Source: an uncultured Pelagibacteraceae bacterium (GTDB taxonomy: Bacteria > Pseudomonadota > Alphaproteobacteria > Pelagibacterales > Pelagibacteraceae). From it: a stretch of 64,000 nucleotides of DNA. The notes under the pieces are model-generated. The model searched no databases. It was not told the DNA's origin and saw nothing but the letters and a program-made list of their open reading frames with translations. Positions within the stretch are counted from its first letter, which is position 1. Every line of letters begins with the position of its first letter. Location: assembly GCA_902560805.1 (NCBI GenBank), contig CACENW010000001.1, positions 124,001 through 188,000 of the forward strand, given 5' to 3'. Of the stretch, positions 18,318-26,741 are shown one piece after another. The translations under genes were made by a program, and so were the position numbers.

Positions 18318-18752
18318 TTAGTTACTCAAAACTGGAAAAGCCTGTCTTATTTTTAAAAAAAATTTTTGATATTCCATTTTGGTACATTTGTTTTCTACAT
18401 ATTCTATATTATTTTTTTCTACTAGTTGCTTGGCATTTTCGTCTCTTATTCCAAGTTGCAACCATAATACTTTAGCGCCAATTTTTACTGTATCCTCTGC
18501 TATGCTAAAAGCTTCTTTAGAAGGTCTAAACACATCTACAATGTCTATAGGATATTTGATCTCTGTTATAGAGGCATAAACTTCCTCACCTAAAATTTTT
18601 TTACCTTTAGCTGAGGGGTTAACTGGATAAACTTTGTAACCATACTCTTGCATATATTTCATGACTATAGTTGAAGTTTTTTTTAAATCACTACTAACAC
18701 CAACCATTGCAATAGATTTAGAATTTTCTAAAATTCTCTTAATGTCACTCAT
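18318..18752 (-). CDS. CoA-binding (YccU-like) protein
   Basis: The 144-residue protein is a stand-alone Rossmann CoA-binding domain: MVGVSSDLKKTS near residue 17, VYPVNPSAKGKKILGE, VDVFRPSK, and the end IEYVENKCTKMEY. These domains occur in succinyl-CoA synthetase and as single proteins of unknown role. A conserved Cys (ENKCTKME) is typical for this subgroup. Confidence 0.85.
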   Translation of the reverse strand: MSDIKRILENSKSIAMVGVSSDLKKTSTIVMKYMQEYGYKVYPVNPSAKGKKILGEEVYASITEIKYPIDIVDVFRPSKEAFSIAEDTVKIGAKVLWLQLGIRDENAKQLVEKNNIEYVENKCTKMEYQKFFLKIRQAFPVLSN

Positions 18753-18759
18753 TTAATTA

Positions 18760-18957
18760 TTAGTTTTCTTTTTTAATTTGTTCTTCACAGAATTTTCTTG
18801 CTTCATTCAAATCAGTAATTTTAGTCTCAGATAATTTTTGACTTCCAGCAATACAAGCATCTACTGCTCTTTTAAAGTTGTGATCTTTAAAATTTAATAC
18901 AAAGTACATTCCAAAAATAATAAATAAAATAATGAGTATATTTTTTTTATTCTTCAT
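18760..18957 (-). CDS. Small membrane-anchored protein, unknown
   Basis: The 65-residue protein has an N-terminal hydrophobic segment (about residues 5-22, after KNKK), then a soluble tail with two cysteines (DACIAGSQ and KFCEEQ) about 30 residues apart. It fits a single-pass protein with a periplasmic tail held by a possible disulfide. It sits 2 bases from the enoyl-CoA hydratase gene and 7 from the CoA-binding gene, consistent with an operon. No family recognised. Confidence 0.55.
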   Translation of the reverse strand: MKNKKNILIILFIIFGMYFVLNFKDHNFKRAVDACIAGSQKLSETKITDLNEARKFCEEQIKKEN

Positions 18958-18959
18958 TA

Positions 18960-19739
18960 TTATTTATGTTTCCAATTTGGTTTTCTTTTTTCTAAAAAAG
19001 CTGAAATACCTTCTCCCGCATCCATTGCCATCATATTTATAGTCATCATTTTGCTAGTATAGGCATAAGCTTTACTTAAAGGCATTTCTAATTGTTTATA
19101 AAAAGCTTGCTTACCAATTTTAATGGTTAAGTTTGATTTAGATGCAATTTTTTTTGCTACTTTTAAAACTTCATCATTTAATTTTGATTTAGAAAAATGA
19201 TCGTTTATTAAACCAATTTCTTTTGCATAATTTGCTTTAATAGGTTCTCCTGTTAAAAGCATGTGCATCATTGGTTTACGGTTAATTTTTCTACTAACCG
19301 CTACCATTGGAGTGCTGCAAAACAATCCAATGTTTACACCTGGTGTTGCAAATAAAGAGTCTTTAGTGCTATATGCTAGATCACAACTTGCAACTAATTG
19401 GCAGCCTGCTGCAAAAGCTGCACCATGAACTTTTGCGATAACTGGTTTTTTTCCCTCAACAATCTGCAACATAACTTGAGAGCAAAGATTAAATAACTTT
19501 TGATATTTGTCTTTTTTTTTAAGACTTTTAACTTCTTTTAGATTGTGACCAGCACTAAATCCTTTTCCAGCACCCTCTATAATTATTACTTTTACTTTTT
19601 TATCGGCATCTAATTTTTTTAATGATTTTAATAAATCGGAAAGATTTTTAAATGAAAGAGAATTGTATGTTTTTGGTTCATCAATTATAATCGATGAAAT
19701 CTGAGAATTAATTCTCTTTATTTTAATATTACTAGTCAT
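18960..19739 (-). CDS. Enoyl-CoA hydratase/isomerase family protein (ECHDC3-like)
   Basis: The 259-residue crotonase-fold protein has GKGFSAGHNLKEVK (oxyanion-hole region 1) and GAAFAAGCQLVASCDLAYST with SLFATPGVNIGLFC (region 2), closest in pattern to ECHDC3-type proteins. The usual catalytic glutamates of enoyl-CoA hydratase are not clearly in place, so the reaction is uncertain. The start abuts the stop of the 2-oxoglutarate oxygenase gene, so it may belong to the same operon. Confidence 0.8.
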   Translation of the reverse strand: MTSNIKIKRINSQISSIIIDEPKTYNSLSFKNLSDLLKSLKKLDADKKVKVIIIEGAGKGFSAGHNLKEVKSLKKKDKYQKLFNLCSQVMLQIVEGKKPVIAKVHGAAFAAGCQLVASCDLAYSTKDSLFATPGVNIGLFCSTPMVAVSRKINRKPMMHMLLTGEPIKANYAKEIGLINDHFSKSKLNDEVLKVAKKIASKSNLTIKIGKQAFYKQLEMPLSKAYAYTSKMMTINMMAMDAGEGISAFLEKRKPNWKHK

Positions 19740-20591
19740 TTAGTCAGTTAGTCCGTCGGATCTAGCCTGATTTCTTTCTATATGAATTGGTAAAACTTTA
19801 CCATAAATTGCTTTTGAGTGTTCTGGGGTATTTACTCTATAAGGATCTAATACATAAGCTGGAATACACATATATCTTGATTTTTGACCTTCTACTTTTG
19901 TTACTCTATGCAATGTAAATCTTCCTTTAAAAATTTGAAGATCTCCCGGTTCTAATTTGAGCTGTCTCACTCTTGATCTATCTCCCTCTAAAACTTTTTT
20001 AACCTCATCAAAATTTTCATTTCCTGGTGCTCTTATATTTGGGCAATATTCAAAAATGCCTCCTTTTTCTGGTTTCTGTATCATCAAGCTTAGAGTAAAC
20101 TCACAACTATCAAAATGCCAAGGTAAAATTCCATCAGGCTCCATAACATTGTAAGCATGACAAGCTAAAGGGTCTGCCCATCTATAAATAGGAGAAATTC
20201 CTAAACATGCAGAAACAAATTTTAAAAGTTCTTCAGTTTCATAGAGATATTTCATTTCTGAATTTTTTGGAAAGCAATCTGAATTTAAATATCCATTATA
20301 CCTTTCCATAAAGTTTCTCTTTGGATGTTTTTCAGGTAAACTTGGGTCATCTTTAGCATAAAGATATGCATTGATGCTTTCTTTAGACATATAAACTTCA
20401 TCAAGTTGTTTTTCTAATTCTGAATTCATTACCTCTAAAGATTTTGGTAAAATAAAATTTGGAATAGTTGAACAACTATATAGATCTAATTCTTCCTTAC
20501 ATTTTTTTACTAAATTTTTAATGATTGGAGAATTTAAATCGTGAATAGGATATTTTTTTAAATCAACAATAGTGTCTAATCTATCGTTCAT
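19740..20591 (-). CDS. 2-oxoglutarate/Fe(II)-dependent oxygenase (ArpA/BesD-related type)
   Basis: The 283-residue protein has a complete non-heme iron facial triad, H159-x-D161 (in PWHFDSCEF) and H228 (in TLHRV), with R239 eleven residues later as the likely 2-oxoglutarate binder. Because the Asp is present it should be a hydroxylase, not a halogenase. The overall pattern resembles the ArpA/HalD-BesD group acting on free amino acids or small molecules. The substrate is unknown. It lies in the minus-strand cassette with a nucleotidyltransferase, a kinase and a DddP-like protein. Confidence 0.75.
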   Translation of the reverse strand: MNDRLDTIVDLKKYPIHDLNSPIIKNLVKKCKEELDLYSCSTIPNFILPKSLEVMNSELEKQLDEVYMSKESINAYLYAKDDPSLPEKHPKRNFMERYNGYLNSDCFPKNSEMKYLYETEELLKFVSACLGISPIYRWADPLACHAYNVMEPDGILPWHFDSCEFTLSLMIQKPEKGGIFEYCPNIRAPGNENFDEVKKVLEGDRSRVRQLKLEPGDLQIFKGRFTLHRVTKVEGQKSRYMCIPAYVLDPYRVNTPEHSKAIYGKVLPIHIERNQARSDGLTD

Positions 20592-20597
20592 TATAAG

Positions 20598-20972
20598 TTA
20601 TTTTAATTTACCCTCTTCTCTCATTTGAGCTCTAATTTTGGTAGCTGAAATTTTTTGAGTTTCTTCATCTAAAACTATTTCCTCAATTTTGTATCCAACA
20701 CCTCTTCCGTAACAAATATTTGTAATATTAGGTACCAACATAATTTTAAATTGACCTTCAAACTCAGGATTTAATCTTTCTTCTATATTTTTTTTTACAG
20801 TTTCAAAATCAAATGGATTGTCATCAACACCTTGTACATCTCTTATTTGGATACAAACTTGTCCTGTTTTTTGAATTATCTCTTTAAACAAAGTATAATG
20901 TCCATCGTGAAAAGGTTGCCATCTTCCTAGCATTTGAGCTGTTGGTTTTTTGTTATCCCATTGATATGTCAT
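20598..20972 (-). CDS. Small cytidylyltransferase-fold nucleotidyltransferase
   Basis: The 124-residue protein has the two nucleotidyltransferase signatures: HxGH (H22-D-G-H25 inside GRWQPFHDGH) and ISATKIR near residue 112. The fold transfers AMP or CMP to a phosphate on a small molecule. It is shorter than NMN adenylyltransferases and its substrate is unknown. It overlaps the kinase gene by 4 bases (ATGA), suggesting the kinase product is its substrate. Confidence 0.75.
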   Translation of the reverse strand: MTYQWDNKKPTAQMLGRWQPFHDGHYTLFKEIIQKTGQVCIQIRDVQGVDDNPFDFETVKKNIEERLNPEFEGQFKIMLVPNITNICYGRGVGYKIEEIVLDEETQKISATKIRAQMREEGKLK

Positions 20973-21379
20973 TTTTTAATCTCCTCAATAATTAAAGGTG
21001 CCCATTTTTTAGCATCCTGCGTTTTTACATGATAGTCAAAGTTTTTTGGATTAACAAACATTTGATTAGTATCTTCAAATCTACCTTTCTTGATAGTATC
21101 TACCCAAACTCTAAAATCAGCTGGAAATAAACTTCTTGCCTCTGGTGTTGGGGCTACAAAGTCTGCAATTACATAATTACCTTCTGCTTTTAATTTAAGA
21201 GCAAATTCAGCCATCCTTTTAGCCTGCCTTACTCTTCCCTCTTCTGAAAAATCCCAATCATTTGCTGCTTTTCTAACTTCATCAGCATTCAATCTTTTAG
21301 CATTTAATAGAGGTGCCATTTCATCTGCTAAAGTTGTTTTACCTGCACCAGGTAAACCCATTACTAAAATAATTTTCAT
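20969..21379 (-). CDS. Adenylylsulfate-kinase-like small-molecule kinase
   Basis: The 136-residue protein has a P-loop (G8 to T16, GLPGAGKTT), LNADEVRK, GRVRQAKR and the late WVDTI..GRFEDTN segment, all reminiscent of APS kinase. It is shorter than classical CysC (about 200 residues), with DFVAP where APS kinases have a longer conserved serine region, and no sulfate-activation genes lie nearby. It may phosphorylate a hydroxyl other than APS. The start shares one base with the M24 gene stop. Confidence 0.7.
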   Translation of the reverse strand: MKIILVMGLPGAGKTTLADEMAPLLNAKRLNADEVRKAANDWDFSEEGRVRQAKRMAEFALKLKAEGNYVIADFVAPTPEARSLFPADFRVWVDTIKKGRFEDTNQMFVNPKNFDYHVKTQDAKKWAPLIIEEIKK

Positions 21380-22614
21380 TAAATATCTTCTAAAGGATGA
21401 TGGGACATTAATTCAAGTCCATTTTCACCTACAAGATACTGTTGTTCAAGTTTTACACCTTCTTTACCACCAACTTTACCAATATAACTCTCAAGTGTAA
21501 TTGTCATGTTCTTCTCAAAAGTTCCACCTTCTTCTCCACCATCAGTTGGATATCTTATTTGAGGCCACTCATCACACAACCCAATTCCATGAACCATACA
21601 TGAATACCTATTTCCATAATACTCATCAGGCAAAACCCAAGATTTTTTTATAAATTCTTTAAAACTCATTCCTGGTTTTATTAATCTAAAATTATGATCA
21701 ATTTGATTTCTGGCCATTGAATATAGTTTTTTTTGCTCATCATTAAATTTATGTCCAACTACAAAGGCTCTTGATATGTCAGCACAGTATCCATAGGGAC
21801 CAACCATATCTGTATCAAAAGCAACAATTTCTCCTTGTTGCATAACTTTATTACTACTCTCTTGCATCCATGGATTTGTTCTTTCACCAGACGATAAAAT
21901 CCTACACTCAATCCACTCACCTCCATTTTCAATATTCGTTTTATGTAAAATTGACCACAATTCATCTTCAGTCATTCCTGGCTTAAGATCTGATCTCATT
22001 TTTGATACACCTTTTTCTGCAACTTCTATTGCTGCTTTCATACAAGTCAATTCATCAGGTGATTTTATTACTCTTGCTTGTTCTAAAATCAATTTTGCAT
22101 CTACAACTTCAATTCCTTCTTTATTTAAAGCTGTAACCGCAGGACCATTTAAAACATCGATTGCAATTTTTTTAGTTTTAAAATAATTTTTTGATAAATC
22201 TTTAACTTCATTTATCCATTTTAATAATTGATTGTCTGCTTGATCTCCATTGCTAAAATAATCCCATGTAATTGCTGGTCTTATTTCATCAATTAGATTT
22301 AAATGCTTCGATAATATTTCACAATTAAAATACTCATAAAGAATAGTTGGTCCATTGACCGGCACAAAACAATATCTTGTTAAATTATGCATATTATAGA
22401 CACTCATGTTCACAGTATCTAAAGCATAACGAACATTCACTGGATCAAATAGAATACAAGCTTCTAAATTGTTTTTTACTAATTCTTTTCTAACCCTGTC
22501 TAAACGATATGATCTTAATTTATCAAAATCAATCTCGTCTTCTCTTAATCTTTTTTTAGTAATAAAATTTTGTCTTGGTTTTATCTCGGGAGCTATTTTT
22601 CTACTAAATCTCAT
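21379..22614 (-). CDS. M24 family protein resembling DMSP lyase DddP
   Basis: The 411-residue protein has the pita-bread metallopeptidase fold. From memory of DddP, its metal ligands map one-to-one with the same spacing: D267, D269, D279, H342, E375, E390, and D348 (in HGIGLCDEWP) sits where the DddP catalytic Asp is. Tyr337 also matches. GGEWIECRILSSGERTNPW is very close to the DddP equivalent. DddP releases DMS and acrylate from DMSP; the acuI gene 14 kb away would process acryloyl-CoA. A peptidase-like or other C-S/C-N lyase role cannot be ruled out. Confidence 0.7.
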   Translation of the reverse strand: MRFSRKIAPEIKPRQNFITKKRLREDEIDFDKLRSYRLDRVRKELVKNNLEACILFDPVNVRYALDTVNMSVYNMHNLTRYCFVPVNGPTILYEYFNCEILSKHLNLIDEIRPAITWDYFSNGDQADNQLLKWINEVKDLSKNYFKTKKIAIDVLNGPAVTALNKEGIEVVDAKLILEQARVIKSPDELTCMKAAIEVAEKGVSKMRSDLKPGMTEDELWSILHKTNIENGGEWIECRILSSGERTNPWMQESSNKVMQQGEIVAFDTDMVGPYGYCADISRAFVVGHKFNDEQKKLYSMARNQIDHNFRLIKPGMSFKEFIKKSWVLPDEYYGNRYSCMVHGIGLCDEWPQIRYPTDGGEEGGTFEKNMTITLESYIGKVGGKEGVKLEQQYLVGENGLELMSHHPLEDI

Positions 22615-23237
22615 AATACCCTATATAATCCTAACCATGCGTTGACATCTTTGCTTGCAATATAGTCGGATTTAAAAAATTCTACTTTTTCCCACTTCTT
22701 GCTATCTTTTAGTATATCAATTTTTTTATCAAAACCATACTCTTCATGAATTCCTTCATTAATCGTGAAGCAAATTAAACCACCTAGTTTTGTTATTCTT
22801 ATAAATTCATCTAATGCATTTGGTTTTACATGCCCAAAAGTAAATGTTCCTACACACATAACTCCACCATAAAAGTTGTCCTCAACCTCTATTGGTTTAT
22901 TTAAATCAACCTTTACTAATTTTTGATAAAGGTCTTTTGGTACAGTATCTAATAAAGTTTGAGATAAATCGGCTCCATGAAAATTTTCGAACCCATATTT
23001 TTTTAATTCAACTCCAACTAGACCTGTTCCACAGCCTGCATCAAAGATTAGTGTGTCTTTATTATCTTCGTGCTTATTGAAAGTTGCTACGGTTTCCTTT
23101 GGGCCTGTATAGTTCCAATCAACCATATCTTTATTATACTTATCTTTTTCTCCCCACTCATCGTAGTACCTCATAACTTCATCAGTAGTTTTAAGTTTAT
23201 AAATTGGAATTTTGTTTCCTACATCTTTTTGTGCCAT
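22611..23237 (-). CDS. Class I SAM-dependent methyltransferase
   Basis: The 208-residue protein has methyltransferase motif I (LIFDAGCGTGLVGVEL, near residue 64), an acidic residue after beta-2 (FHGADLSQTLL) and the motif IV-like segment GGVMCVGTFTFGHV. The substrate is not indicated. It overlaps the DddP-like gene by 4 bases (ATGA) and shares one base with the FAD-GcvT dehydrogenase, so it is part of the same translational unit and probably the same pathway. Confidence 0.85.
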   Translation of the reverse strand: MAQKDVGNKIPIYKLKTTDEVMRYYDEWGEKDKYNKDMVDWNYTGPKETVATFNKHEDNKDTLIFDAGCGTGLVGVELKKYGFENFHGADLSQTLLDTVPKDLYQKLVKVDLNKPIEVEDNFYGGVMCVGTFTFGHVKPNALDEFIRITKLGGLICFTINEGIHEEYGFDKKIDILKDSKKWEKVEFFKSDYIASKDVNAWLGLYRVL

Positions 23238-25642
23238 TAGCCTCTCATTTTTTGACCACTTGGATCATAAAGTGGTTCTTTAATAATTGAACAATTAAAT
23301 AAATCTCCATTTATCTCTACTTGAATTTTATTTTCAGAATTAATGTTTTTTTGATCAACAAAAGTAAATGCTACACTTTTATTCACAAAGTGAGCAAAAC
23401 CACCTGAGGTTACATAACCAATGCTTTGATCTCCATTCATAACAGCTTCATTATTTGTTACATCAATATCATTTGTTTCAACAATTAATGGTAAGAGTTT
23501 ATTTGAAGAATTTTCCTTTTGTGCACTTTCTTTACCAATAAACTCTTTATCCCAATTTATAAAAGCATCTAAGCCTGTCTCTTTTGCTGTAAAATCTGGT
23601 CTATAATCTAATGTCCAAGCCCCCCAATTTTTCTCTAACCTCATTGACATTAATGCTCTTCCGCCAAAGGGTTTGATATTAAATTCTTTTCCAGCTTCCA
23701 TTAATTCTTCGTAAAGTTTTAATTGATAGTGAGGTGCTACATAAATTTCATATCCGAGTTCGCCAGTAAATGAAATTCTATTTATTATTGCTGGAACTCC
23801 TCCAACAAACATCCTTCTAGAATCTCTAAATTTAAATTTTTCATTTGAAACATCATCTCTTACTATTTTTTCTAAAACCTTTCTTGAATTAGGTCCTGCA
23901 ATTGATAATCCATGGAATTCATCAGATCTATTTTTATAATTTAAATTAAATTTATCTAAGTGACTTTCAAACCAACGTCTATGCATTTCTTGAGCAGCGC
24001 CAGAGCCAAATACCATAAATTCATTTTCATCTAAACATGTCACAGTTAGATCACCACATAATTTTCCTCTGTATGATAACATTGGTGATAAAGATATTCT
24101 TCCAGGTTTTGGGAGTCTTCCAGCCATTATATGATCTAAAAATTTTCTAGCATCTGGTCCTTTGAACTCATGCTTTGAAAAATTTGCAACTTCGATTAAA
24201 CCAACATTTTCTCTTACATTAATAACTTCTTTTGATACATAATCATGAGATCTTGATCTTTTTATTGTTGGTTCCTCATGAGCATCTTCTTTATTATTTG
24301 CAAACCACAAAACATTTTCCAATCCAAAGCTATCTCCCATAACAGCACCTTGATTTACAAAACGATCATACAACGCAGTAGTTTTTTGTTTTCTTCCTTT
24401 TGGTAAAGTTTCATTAGGAAATGTCATAATAAATCTTCGTTCATAGTTTTCTGAAGATTTTATTGTTCCATATTGAGGGGATGCATAATCTCCAAATCTT
24501 GCAACATCCATTGCCCAAACATCTATTGATGGTTCACCATCAATAATCCATTCTGCTATACACTTTCCAACACCTCCTCCTTGACAAAATCCAGCCATAA
24601 CACCAACTGCAACCCAATAATTTTTCATACCTGGTACTGGACCAATAAGAGGACTTCCATCTGGACCAAAGGTAAAAGGACCGTTTACTATATTTTTTAT
24701 TCCTGCACGCTCTAATGCTGGCATTCTCTCAAATCCAATTGCCAATCTATCTTCAATATTATCTAACTTTGGCTCCAATAATTCATGACCGAAATTCATT
24801 GGTGTACCTTCAACTTTCCAAGGTGTTGATTTAGGTTCATATGTTCCAAGCAACATCCCTTTCCCTTCTTGTCTAAAGTAAATATTTCCCTCAAAATCAG
24901 TTCCTATTGGTAATCTTTGATCACCCATTGCTTCAATTTCAGGGATGGATTCAGTGATTAGATAATGGTGCTCCATTGGTTGTACAGGAAGATTTAATCC
25001 AGCTAATTGTCCAACTTCTCTTGCCCAAAGTCCTCCTGCATTTATTACTATTTCAGCATTTATATTTCCTTTTTCCGTAAACACATCCCAAGTTCCATCT
25101 TCTTTTTGTTTCGTATCTTTTACGACAGTGTGAGTGTAATATTTTCCACCATGAACTTTTGCAGCTTTTGCAAAAGCGTAAGTAACTCCTGAAGGATCAA
25201 CTTCACCATCGATAGGATCCCATAAGGCTAACAAATATCTAGATGGATCAATTAGAGGATTTTTCTTTTTAACTTCCTCTAGAGAAATAAATTCTTGGTC
25301 AAGTCCCATGTATCTTGCTTTTGATCTTTCTCTCTTTAAATAATCAGCCCACACTTCATTTGAAGCTAAATAAAAACCTCCACTAGGTTTAAAGCCTACA
25401 GAATGACCTGACTCTTTTTCAATCTCTTTATATAATCCTATTGTGTAAGCCATCATCCGAGAAATATTTGGATCAGATGAAATCACGTGAACATTTCCCG
25501 CTGCGTGCCAAGACGATCCTGAGGTAAGTTCGTTTCTCTCAAGTAAAATGCAATCCTTTAATCCAAATTTAGATAAATGGTAAAGAATAGAACAACCAAC
25601 CACACCACCACCTATGATTACAACTTTAGCATTTTTCTCCAT
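23237..25642 (-). CDS. Second dimethylglycine/sarcosine dehydrogenase family FAD-GcvT protein
   Basis: The 801-residue protein has the same architecture as the enzyme at 13740-16172: FAD domain (GGGVVGCSILYHLSK, SGSSWHAAG with H46 at the covalent FAD site), then GcvT folate domain from about residue 430 to the end. It probably demethylates sarcosine or another N-methyl amino acid onto tetrahydrofolate. Unlike its paralogue it is not beside ETF genes; instead it leads the operon with the methyltransferase, DddP-like protein and kinase cassette. The substrate may thus differ from sarcosine. Confidence 0.85.
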   Translation of the reverse strand: MEKNAKVVIIGGGVVGCSILYHLSKFGLKDCILLERNELTSGSSWHAAGNVHVISSDPNISRMMAYTIGLYKEIEKESGHSVGFKPSGGFYLASNEVWADYLKRERSKARYMGLDQEFISLEEVKKKNPLIDPSRYLLALWDPIDGEVDPSGVTYAFAKAAKVHGGKYYTHTVVKDTKQKEDGTWDVFTEKGNINAEIVINAGGLWAREVGQLAGLNLPVQPMEHHYLITESIPEIEAMGDQRLPIGTDFEGNIYFRQEGKGMLLGTYEPKSTPWKVEGTPMNFGHELLEPKLDNIEDRLAIGFERMPALERAGIKNIVNGPFTFGPDGSPLIGPVPGMKNYWVAVGVMAGFCQGGGVGKCIAEWIIDGEPSIDVWAMDVARFGDYASPQYGTIKSSENYERRFIMTFPNETLPKGRKQKTTALYDRFVNQGAVMGDSFGLENVLWFANNKEDAHEEPTIKRSRSHDYVSKEVINVRENVGLIEVANFSKHEFKGPDARKFLDHIMAGRLPKPGRISLSPMLSYRGKLCGDLTVTCLDENEFMVFGSGAAQEMHRRWFESHLDKFNLNYKNRSDEFHGLSIAGPNSRKVLEKIVRDDVSNEKFKFRDSRRMFVGGVPAIINRISFTGELGYEIYVAPHYQLKLYEELMEAGKEFNIKPFGGRALMSMRLEKNWGAWTLDYRPDFTAKETGLDAFINWDKEFIGKESAQKENSSNKLLPLIVETNDIDVTNNEAVMNGDQSIGYVTSGGFAHFVNKSVAFTFVDQKNINSENKIQVEINGDLFNCSIIKEPLYDPSGQKMRG

Positions 25643-25650
25643 AAAATTAT

Positions 25651-26733
25651 TTATAACCTTTCTTTTTCAAAATTTAAAATATTGTCTTCAAAATAAATAC
25701 TTTTTAATTTGGATAATCTCTTTTGAAGAATATTAATATTTTTTTTACTAAATGAAACTTTTTTTTGCTCTATTTCAGAAACTTGTCCCACATAGTTAAT
25801 TGCATTCCAGACAGAAAAAATATTATTTAGTGAGAATTCCTTCAAATTGATAGATAAATTATTGAAGGTATATTTTAGTTTTTCTATTTTTATTTTAAAT
25901 TTATCTTTTTCTATATTTTTTTTTATTTGAGATATTAATTTTTTAGGTTCTGAATTTTTATAAAAACCATTCCTTGGATAGTAATATTTGAGAAATGATC
26001 CTGTAAAATCCTTTCCTGATGAGTATATAAGGAACATTTTTCCCTTAAAATTTAACAAAGATAAAAGAGGTTTAATAATATTTTTTACAGTCTGAGTTAA
26101 AGGAGAACGAAGCTTAAAACATTGAGATGCAATAATAAAATCATATTTTTTTGGAATTTCACTTATATTTCTAGGTATAAAGTCTTTTAATTTTTTTTTT
26201 TGATCTTTTCTGTAAATAGTCAAAAAAATTTTTGACTTGGGTTTAATTGAACCATTTTTTTTATTAAAAGATAATTTCCAATTTTTTCTAATATAAGGAC
26301 TTAAACTCATTAAGATCTTAGTAAAATCAATACCTTTTTTTCCAACTAATTCTAATTTTTCAAATTTTATATTGTCAGATGTAGAATTATTTATATCTTT
26401 ATAGCTACAATTGGTAATATTAAAAATTAAAGTTTTATGTTCAGCAAATCTATCCCCTAAAAAACTTAGAAGCACATTAATATCATCGATACTTATTTCT
26501 TTACCTACAACAAATATAGGTTTATTTGGCAAATATTTATGCAGACCTGACAAAAAAGTAGATATAATTGTTCCCTCACCAGTACCCGCGTCTAATACGT
26601 TAAAAATTGGTGACCGAGTACTGATTTTTTCTATTTTTTTAAATAAATAAAAAGCAATTTTTGATTTTTCATTAGTTGAGTTTACAAATGATAAATATTT
26701 GTCTCTAGAATCAAAAAAAGTTTTTCTCTTCAT
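25651..26733 (-). CDS. Lysine-rich methyltransferase-like protein, unknown
   Basis: The 360-residue protein begins with a methyltransferase-like motif I (FNVLDAGTGEGTI, near residue 45) and has KKYDFIIASQCFKL around 200, resembling the motif IV region of Rossmann methyltransferases. The rest is unusually rich in Lys and Asn, with no recognised domain. It lies between bhmT and the FAD-GcvT dehydrogenase on the same strand (8-base gaps), so a role in methylamine metabolism is plausible. Low-complexity content makes similarity judgments weak. Confidence 0.55.
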   Translation of the reverse strand: MKRKTFFDSRDKYLSFVNSTNEKSKIAFYLFKKIEKISTRSPIFNVLDAGTGEGTIISTFLSGLHKYLPNKPIFVVGKEISIDDINVLLSFLGDRFAEHKTLIFNITNCSYKDINNSTSDNIKFEKLELVGKKGIDFTKILMSLSPYIRKNWKLSFNKKNGSIKPKSKIFLTIYRKDQKKKLKDFIPRNISEIPKKYDFIIASQCFKLRSPLTQTVKNIIKPLLSLLNFKGKMFLIYSSGKDFTGSFLKYYYPRNGFYKNSEPKKLISQIKKNIEKDKFKIKIEKLKYTFNNLSINLKEFSLNNIFSVWNAINYVGQVSEIEQKKVSFSKKNINILQKRLSKLKSIYFEDNILNFEKERL

Positions 26734-26741
26734 ATTTATTA

